From Gammaproteobacteria bacterium (GTDB lineage: Bacteria; Pseudomonadota; Gammaproteobacteria; DSM-16500), in NCBI GenBank assembly GCA_021323555.1, contig JAJONP010000008.1, positions 1 through 31,828 on the forward strand: a DNA stretch of 31,828 nucleotides, written 5' to 3'. The notes below the pieces were generated by a model. The model was not told the origin of the DNA and searched no databases. It was given only the letters and a program-made list of their open reading frames with translations. Below are positions 26,104 to 31,828 of this stretch, in pieces (position 1 is the stretch's first letter; each line of letters opens with the position of its first letter). The translations under genes were made by a program, and so were the position numbers.

Positions 26104-28782
26104 ATGGTGGTAGACGCGCGGGATGATATTGATTCTGTAGAAACGCAGGAGTGGCTGGAAGCGCTTGCATCCGTTGTGGAATACGAAGGATCAGCGCGTG
26201 CATGTTTTCTCATTGAGACAATCTTAGAAAATGCAAATCAGCTTGGTATTAAAGTAGGTGGTGCTTTTACTAAAACCGCTTATGGGAATACTATTCCTGT
26301 AGAACAGCAGCCTGATTACCCGGGAGACTTGGCTTTAGAAAAACGCATTGAAGCAATTAATCGCTGGAATGCGATTGCAATGGTATTGCGAGCCAAAAAA
26401 ATAGCTGGGGGTGTTGGCGGTCATTTATCTTCGTATGCCTCTATTGCAACTCTTTATGAAGTGGGATTGAATCATTTTTTTCGTGCGGCTTCTGAAGGAC
26501 AGCCAGGTGATTTAGTGTATTTTCAAGGGCATTCCTCTGAAGGAAATTATGCGCGTGCTTTCCTTGAAGGACGAATCAGTGAAGAAAAACTTATTAATTT
26601 TCGACAAGAGGTGGATGGGAATGGTGTTTCCTCTTACCCTCATCCTTGGTTAATGCCCACGTTCTGGCAGTTTGCAACTGTCTCACTCGGTTTAGGCGCA
26701 CTGCAAGCCATCTATCAAGCGCGTTTTTTAAAATATTTAGAAAATAGAAAATTAATTCCTGCAAGTGATCGCAAGGTATGGGTTTATTGTGGCGATGGTG
26801 AAATGGATGAACCTGAATCCATCGCGGGATTAACAATGGCTGCGCGGGAAGAATTAGACAATATTATTTATGTTATTAATTGTAATCTACAGCGTTTAGA
26901 TGGTTTAGTCCGCAGTAATAGTAAAATTATTCAAGAATTGGAAAGTTTATACCGTGGCGCAGGTTGGAATGTTATTAAAGTGCTATGGGACAGTCGATGG
27001 GATGCATTATTTGCTAAAGATAAAAAAGGATTACTCCTTAAAAGGCTCAATGAGTGTGTGGATGGTGATTTACAAAATGCTTATGTGCGTGGGGGTGCTT
27101 ATACGCGCGATTTTTTGTGCGGTGACAATTCAGAACTGAAAGCATTATTCGCTGATTTATCGGATAAAGAAATAACAGAACTCAATCGCGGTGGACACGA
27201 TGCCATTAAAATTTATGCAGCGTATACTGCTGCTGTTAAACATAAAGGACAGCCGACTGTTATTTTAATACAAAGTGTCAAAGGCTATGGGTTAGGAACG
27301 GCTGGCGCGGAAGGCCGTAATATTGCACATAATCAATTGGAAATGACTGAGGCTGAGCTTAAATTATTTCGAGAGCGCTTTGCATTACCGCTCACAGATA
27401 AGCAACTGACAGAACTTGCTTTTTATAAGCCAGAAAAAAATAGCCCAGAAATGGTTTATCTCCATACACAGCGTCAAAAACTGAATGGTTATTTACCTGC
27501 TCGTCTCTCTATTTCTCATAAATTGCCTGTTCCTGCACTTTCTGCATTTGAGGCGATTTTGCAGGGTACAGGTGATAGAACCATGTCAACAACCATGGTA
27601 TTGGGACGTATTTTTAGTGTGTTACTAAAAGATGCAGTGATTGGATCACGCATCGTACCTATTTTTTCTGATGAAGTCCGTACATTCGGTTTAGAAGGGT
27701 TGTTTAGACAAATTGGTATTTATTCGCATGTAGGGCAATTATATTCCCCTGAAGATAAAGAACAATTGGTGTATTACCGTGAAACACAAGAAGGCCAATT
27801 ACTCGAAGAAGGTATTACAGAAGCAGGGTGCATGGCATCCTGGATCGCGGCAGCAACTGCGTATACAACACACCAGTTTCCCATGGTGCCTTTTTTTACG
27901 TATTACTCTATGTTTGGTTTTCAACGCGTAGGTGATTTTATTTGGGCGGCGGCAGATATGCGCGCGCGCGGCTTTCTTATCGGTGCGACAGCAGGGCGTA
28001 CAGCACTCGAAGGTGAAGGATTACAACATCAAGATGGCAGTAGTTTGTTAGCTGCTTCTGCAGTGCCGAATTGTCGTGCATATGATCCTACTTTTGGTTT
28101 TGAAATGGCGGTGATTGTTCAGCATGGCTTGCAAGAAATGTATCAAGATGAAAAAGATGTCTTTTATTACATCATGGCTATGAATGAAAAATATAGACAG
28201 CCTGCCATGCCTCAGGGTGTTGAAGCAGGGATTATCAAAGGGATGTATCTTTTTAAAGAAGCCAATCAAACTTCTTCAAAAACATCTTTAAAAGTGCAAT
28301 TAATGGGTAGCGGCGCTATCTTACGTGAAGTCATTGCGGCTTCTGAATTATTAGAAACAGATTTTGGTATAGCTGCCAATATTTGGAGTGTCACGAGCTT
28401 TAATGAATTGCGTCGTGAAGCTCTTGCTTTACAACGTGAACACATGTTGGCGCCTGATAAAAAACAAAAACTCAGTTATGTTGAATCCTGTTTAGAACCA
28501 CACACAGGCCCTGTGATTGCAGCGACTGATTATATTCGTACTTATGCAGACCAAATCAGGCCTTTTATTTCACGTTCTTATACCGTATTAGGCACGGATG
28601 GTTTCGGGCGTAGTGATACACGAGAAAAATTACGTCGTTTCTTTGAAGTTGATCGTTATCATATTGTCGTGGCTGCGTTGTATGCACTCATGAAAGAAAA
28701 TAGTTTACCGGCGAGTCAGGTGACGGCAGCATTAAAAAAATATAATATTGATCCAAAAAAACCTAATCCAGTGAATATGTAA
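26104..28782 (+). CDS. aceE: Pyruvate dehydrogenase E1 component, homodimeric type
   Basis: A thiamine diphosphate enzyme that decarboxylates pyruvate and reductively acetylates the lipoyl group of E2. From ATG 26104 it has 892 residues. This start is preferred over ATG 26089 because TGGGA at 26093-26097 is 6 bases upstream and the N-terminus (MVVDARDDIDSVETQEWLEALASV) then matches the AceE family. Visible motifs are YFQGHSSEGNYARAFLEG, the ThDP/Mg2+ motif GDGEMDEPES, and FFTYYSMFGFQRVGDFIWAAADMRARGFLIG. It is the second gene of the ampE-aceE-aceF-lpd cluster, 40 bases after ampE. No PdhR gene is present. Confidence 0.96.
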   Translation: MVVDARDDIDSVETQEWLEALASVVEYEGSARACFLIETILENANQLGIKVGGAFTKTAYGNTIPVEQQPDYPGDLALEKRIEAINRWNAIAMVLRAKKIAGGVGGHLSSYASIATLYEVGLNHFFRAASEGQPGDLVYFQGHSSEGNYARAFLEGRISEEKLINFRQEVDGNGVSSYPHPWLMPTFWQFATVSLGLGALQAIYQARFLKYLENRKLIPASDRKVWVYCGDGEMDEPESIAGLTMAAREELDNIIYVINCNLQRLDGLVRSNSKIIQELESLYRGAGWNVIKVLWDSRWDALFAKDKKGLLLKRLNECVDGDLQNAYVRGGAYTRDFLCGDNSELKALFADLSDKEITELNRGGHDAIKIYAAYTAAVKHKGQPTVILIQSVKGYGLGTAGAEGRNIAHNQLEMTEAELKLFRERFALPLTDKQLTELAFYKPEKNSPEMVYLHTQRQKLNGYLPARLSISHKLPVPALSAFEAILQGTGDRTMSTTMVLGRIFSVLLKDAVIGSRIVPIFSDEVRTFGLEGLFRQIGIYSHVGQLYSPEDKEQLVYYRETQEGQLLEEGITEAGCMASWIAAATAYTTHQFPMVPFFTYYSMFGFQRVGDFIWAAADMRARGFLIGATAGRTALEGEGLQHQDGSSLLAASAVPNCRAYDPTFGFEMAVIVQHGLQEMYQDEKDVFYYIMAMNEKYRQPAMPQGVEAGIIKGMYLFKEANQTSSKTSLKVQLMGSGAILREVIAASELLETDFGIAANIWSVTSFNELRREALALQREHMLAPDKKQKLSYVESCLEPHTGPVIAATDYIRTYADQIRPFISRSYTVLGTDGFGRSDTREKLRRFFEVDRYHIVVAALYALMKENSLPASQVTAALKKYNIDPKKPNPVNM

Positions 28783-28797
28783 ATAGTTGCTCGTTAG

Positions 28798-28909
28798 TAA
28801 TGTAGGGTGGATTAGACGCGTTTTTTGCGTCGTAATCCACCATTAAATAAAAGCATCTATTATTTGGTGGATTACGACGCAAAAAACGCGTCTAATCCAC
28901 CCTACATTA
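28798..28909. repeat. REPIN-like palindromic element, copy 3 (between aceE and aceF)
   Basis: An almost perfect inverted pair. The left arm, starting TGTAGGGTGGATTAGACGCG (arm 28802-28841), and the right arm 28866-28905, ending in CCCTACATTA, are separated by 24 bp; flanking TAATG/CATTA extends the symmetry. GTAG/CTAC tetranucleotides mark both ends, as in REPINs. The linker is shorter than and different from those of copies 1 and 2, and the arms are the best preserved, so this looks the youngest. It lies inside the predicted pyruvate dehydrogenase transcript, 16 bases after the aceE stop and 35 bases before the aceF start. Confidence 0.85.
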
Positions 28910-28944
28910 CCCAGTCTATAATTTTATTTAAGGGGAATTGCATT

Positions 28945-30216
28945 TTGGCTATAAAAAATATAACCGTACCCGATATAGGGGGTGCAACCGATGTTATTGT
29001 GATCGAAGTGCTGGTTAAACCAGGTGATGCTGTTAAATTTGATGCGCCATTACTCACATTGGAGTCTGATAAGGCAACGATGGAAGTGCCTTCTTCTGAT
29101 GAAGGGGTTGTCAAAGAAGTCAAAATTAAAGTGGGTGATAAAGTTTCTCAAGGATCTGTCATTCTATCGCTGGAAACAACGCAAGCATCAGACACCCCTA
29201 AACAACCTGAAACATCTCAATCTAAAGCATCGCCTGTTTCACCTCTAGCATCTTCTGCTCCTCCCGTTATAAAACCTGAATCAAATACAGGGGCTTCAGT
29301 AATGGCAGAAAGCCATTACACAGGTGGATTACATGCAGGCCCTGTGGTAAGAAAAATAGCGAAAGAATTTGATATTGATTTATCCCTGATTAAGCCAACG
29401 GGCCCTAAGCAACGTATCCTGAAAGAAGATATTCAAAATTATGTGAAAACACGCTTAGCACAAGCAACTGCAACAGGTGCAGGATTACCTGCTGCACCTG
29501 TGGTTGATTTTACTAAATTTGGAGCGATTGAAACACAACCCCTCTCTCGCATCCAAAAACTATCAGGTAAAAATTTACATCGTAATTGGTTATTAGTACC
29601 CCATGTCACACAATTTGGCGATGCGGATATTACAGAATTAGAAGCCTTTCGCGTAGAACAAAAAGCTATTTTAGAAAAACAAGGCGTCAAATTGACCCCG
29701 CTTATCTTTATTATGAAAGCAATAACATCTGCTTTGAAAGTTTTTCCGAAATTTAATGCATCGCTGGATGCCAATGGCGAAAATTTAATTTTAAAAAAAT
29801 ATTTTCATATTGGTATTGCTGTCGACACGCCTGACGGGTTAGTTGTGCCTGTCATTCGTGATGTCGATAAAAAAGGATTATTAGATTTAGCTAAAGAATT
29901 AAGCGTAGTAAGTGAAAAAGCACGTAACAAACAACTCACTGCTAATGATATGCAAGGCGGGTGTTTTTCTATTTCAAGCTTGGGCGGCATTGGCGGCACA
30001 GCATTCACACCCATTGTGAATGTACCTGAAGTGGCTATCTTAGGCGTTTCAAAAGCCGTCCATAAGCCGATTTATCAACAAGGTCAATTTATTCCTCGTT
30101 TAATGCTACCATTATCTTTATCGTATGATCATCGCGTGATTGATGGCGCAGATGGCGCAAGATTCATTACTTATTTAGCGACCATGCTAAACGATACGCG
30201 GAATTTATTATTATAA
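28945..30216 (+). CDS. aceF: Pyruvate dehydrogenase E2, dihydrolipoyllysine-residue acetyltransferase
   Basis: The core of the pyruvate dehydrogenase complex, passing acetyl from lipoyl-lysine to CoA. The frame is open from 28825, but the first 40 codons come from the REPIN. The true start is TTG 28945 with AGGGGA at 28931-28936, 8 bases upstream, giving 423 residues beginning MAIKNITVPDIGG. A single lipoyl domain (ESDKATME, Lys43), a Pro/Ser/Ala linker, the E1/E3-binding domain (GPVVRKIAKEFDIDLSLI...RILKEDIQNYV) and the catalytic domain with SYDHRVIDGADGARF follow. One lipoyl domain rather than the three of E. coli makes it short but is normal for many bacteria. Confidence 0.95.
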   Translation: MAIKNITVPDIGGATDVIVIEVLVKPGDAVKFDAPLLTLESDKATMEVPSSDEGVVKEVKIKVGDKVSQGSVILSLETTQASDTPKQPETSQSKASPVSPLASSAPPVIKPESNTGASVMAESHYTGGLHAGPVVRKIAKEFDIDLSLIKPTGPKQRILKEDIQNYVKTRLAQATATGAGLPAAPVVDFTKFGAIETQPLSRIQKLSGKNLHRNWLLVPHVTQFGDADITELEAFRVEQKAILEKQGVKLTPLIFIMKAITSALKVFPKFNASLDANGENLILKKYFHIGIAVDTPDGLVVPVIRDVDKKGLLDLAKELSVVSEKARNKQLTANDMQGGCFSISSLGGIGGTAFTPIVNVPEVAILGVSKAVHKPIYQQGQFIPRLMLPLSLSYDHRVIDGADGARFITYLATMLNDTRNLLL

Positions 30217-30257
30217 ACGCACTAATATACTGTATCTACTTAAGAGGAATATAAAAG

Positions 30258-31676
30258 ATGAGCACTGAATTAAAAACAGAATTAGTTGTCATAGGCAGTG
30301 GTCCTGGGGGGTATACCGCTGCCTTTCGTGCAGCCGATTTAGGAAAAAAAGTCATTTTGATTGAGCGCCATGAAAACATAGGCGGTGTTTGTTTAAATGT
30401 CGGCTGTATCCCTTCCAAAGCATTATTACATGCAGCCAAAGTATTGGATGAAGCGCATGACATGGCAAAATGCGGTATTGAGTTTGGCAAGCCTAAAATA
30501 GATAGCCAGAAACTCCGTGATTGGAAAAATAAAATTGTGACCCGTTTAACAGGCGGATTAAAAACACTTGCCAAGCAACGCAAAGTTGATATTATTCAGG
30601 GAGCAGCTCAGTTTATTTCGAAAAATCAAATCGCTGTTGAAACTTCTCAAGGCAAACAGATAATCACTTTTGATCATGCCATTATTGCGGTCGGTTCTCG
30701 CCCTGTTCAATTACCTTTTTTACCGGATGATCCACGTATTATTGATTCCACAGGCGCACTGGAATTAGAAGAAACAAAAGGTAATATGCTCATTATAGGC
30801 GGCGGTATTATTGGGTTAGAAATGGCAACGGTCTATCACGCGCTTGGCGTGGAAGTCACTATTGTAGAATTGATGGATCAAATTATTCCTGGGTGTGATA
30901 AAGATGTTGTGATGCCTTTATTTAAACGTATTCAAAAACTCTATAAAAATATTTTATTAAAAACAAAAGTCACAAAAGTCGATGCAAAAAAAGATGGGCT
31001 ATGGGTAACATTTGAAGGTGACAATGCACCAGATGCGTCTACACGTTTTGATCGCATCTTATGCGCAGTGGGTAGACGCCCAAATGGAGATCAAATTGCT
31101 GCGGATAAAGCGGGCGTTAAAGTGGATGAACGGGGTTTTATTCCTGTTGACAAGCAACAACGCACTAATGTTCCGACTATTTTTGCGATTGGCGATGTCA
31201 CAGGCAATCCTATGTTAGCGCATAAAGCAATTCCTGAAGGGCGAGTGGCTGCAGAAGTCATTGCTGGCTTAAAACATTATTTTGATGTGAAATGCATTCC
31301 AAGTGTCGCGTATACCGATCCTGAAATCGCCTGGGTAGGTCTTACAGAAAATGAAGCAAAAGCAAAAGGTATTCAATATGGTAAAGGCGTATTTCCCTGG
31401 GCAGCCAGTGGTCGCGCATTGAGTATTGGGCGTGATGAAGGCCTCACTAAACTCCTTATTGATGAAAAAACACATCGTGTAATAGGGGGCGCAGCTACAG
31501 GGCCGAATGCAGGGGAATTAGTAGGAGAAATAGGTTTGGCAATTGAGATGGGCTGTGATGTGGGCGATATTTCTCTGACAATTCATCCGCACCCAACCTT
31601 ATCAGAAACCATTGCCATGGCCGCCGAAGTATTTGAGGAAACAATTACGGATTTATATCTGCCTAAAAAACATTAG
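30258..31676 (+). CDS. lpd: Dihydrolipoyl dehydrogenase (E3)
   Basis: An FAD enzyme that reoxidises the dihydrolipoyl group of E2 and reduces NAD+. It is shared by pyruvate and 2-oxoglutarate dehydrogenases and usually the glycine cleavage system. The 472 residues show the FAD fingerprint IGSGPGGYTAA, the redox disulfide GGVCLNVGCIPSK (Cys45, Cys50), the NAD site IGGGIIGLEMA, the second FAD motif TIFAIGDV, and the C-terminal HPHPTLSE with the catalytic His. AAGAGGA lies before the ATG. It follows aceF after 41 bases and ends the operon. No terminator with a T-run is seen before the next gene. Confidence 0.97.
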   Translation: MSTELKTELVVIGSGPGGYTAAFRAADLGKKVILIERHENIGGVCLNVGCIPSKALLHAAKVLDEAHDMAKCGIEFGKPKIDSQKLRDWKNKIVTRLTGGLKTLAKQRKVDIIQGAAQFISKNQIAVETSQGKQIITFDHAIIAVGSRPVQLPFLPDDPRIIDSTGALELEETKGNMLIIGGGIIGLEMATVYHALGVEVTIVELMDQIIPGCDKDVVMPLFKRIQKLYKNILLKTKVTKVDAKKDGLWVTFEGDNAPDASTRFDRILCAVGRRPNGDQIAADKAGVKVDERGFIPVDKQQRTNVPTIFAIGDVTGNPMLAHKAIPEGRVAAEVIAGLKHYFDVKCIPSVAYTDPEIAWVGLTENEAKAKGIQYGKGVFPWAASGRALSIGRDEGLTKLLIDEKTHRVIGGAATGPNAGELVGEIGLAIEMGCDVGDISLTIHPHPTLSETIAMAAEVFEETITDLYLPKKH

Positions 31677-31731
31677 GGTACGTTGACATGGATGGATCCT
31701 ACTTCGTGAGATTAAATGAGGAGAAATCAGA

Positions 31732-31828
31732 TTGTCCACGACAGTGATCCACCAGCCGAACGATAAGCTCTTTAAATTATCTTTGAGTGAAGTGCGAGTA
31801 GCAACTCAGTTTTTTCAGGCTCACTTGC
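31732..31828 (+). CDS. Rpn-family PD-(D/E)XK nuclease / putative transposase, N-terminal fragment (partial)
   Basis: A TTG start at 31732 is supported by GAGGAG at 31718-31723, 8 bases upstream. The 32 residues before the window edge (MSTTVIHQPNDKLFKLSLSE, then VRVATQFFQAHL) match the opening of Rpn/PF04754 proteins, which typically read HDxLFKxxxxxxxxAxxFxxxHL. Rpn proteins are recombination-promoting nucleases of the PD-(D/E)XK fold, common in multiple copies in Legionellales and once annotated as transposases. The catalytic residues lie outside the window, so intactness cannot be judged. Confidence 0.7.
   Translation, partial: MSTTVIHQPNDKLFKLSLSEVRVATQFFQAHL

Noticed and set aside
28825..28944. 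Extended N-terminus of aceF (40 extra codons)
   Set aside because: The extra codons are REPIN sequence; a good ribosome site and family-like start are at TTG 28945.

Overview
The window reads as chromosomal DNA of a low-GC gammaproteobacterium, most likely a Legionellales-type intracellular or amoeba-associated bacterium (Coxiellaceae/Aquicella/Berkiella-like). This is inference. It rests on AT-rich housekeeping genes of gammaproteobacterial type and order (glmU-glmS, ampE-aceE-aceF-lpd) lying among eukaryote-like genes: two ankyrin-repeat proteins, one with an F-box-like N-terminus, and a membrane protein ending in a CaaX-like box. No rRNA, tRNA or CRISPR array was found.

Layout. Positions 1-1684 (minus) carry the start of glmS and all of glmU. 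A 450-bp gap with a REPIN-like palindromic repeat precedes a 569-aa multi-membrane orphan (2135-3844). An HD-domain phosphohydrolase (minus) and a parB without a neighbouring parA diverge at about 5.3 kb. From 6.3 to 11.0 kb come two AAA_14/DUF4143-type ATPases flanking a 689-aa F-box/ankyrin protein. A CaaX-ended membrane protein, a second REPIN copy and a BrnT/BrnA-like toxin-antitoxin pair follow. Positions 13005-18688 are a complete RND efflux operon (outer-membrane factor, adaptor, permease). Then come a second ankyrin protein (minus), an orphan 241-aa gene, a third AAA_14/DUF4143 ATPase broken by an in-frame TGA, a small secreted Cys-containing protein (minus), and murA (minus). Positions 25239-31676 are ampE and the pyruvate dehydrogenase operon, with a third REPIN between aceE and aceF. 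The window ends inside a probable Rpn/PD-(D/E)XK gene.

The most unusual structure concerns the three ATPase genes. Each has its own short-repeat array on its promoter. Upstream of 6439 there are three copies of TTCGGTTGTAACCGAA at exactly 33-bp spacing. Upstream of 21970 there are three copies of a different 19-mer, also at exactly 33-bp spacing. Upstream of 11010 there are two copies of a 15-mer at 31-bp spacing. In the first two the third core starts on the last base of a predicted -10 box, and in the third the proximal copy overlaps the -10. Array sequence differs between paralogues while the geometry is kept. This suggests ATPases that each bind and control, or otherwise act on, their own iteron-like site. 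The array-promoter geometry is seen directly; the function is inference.
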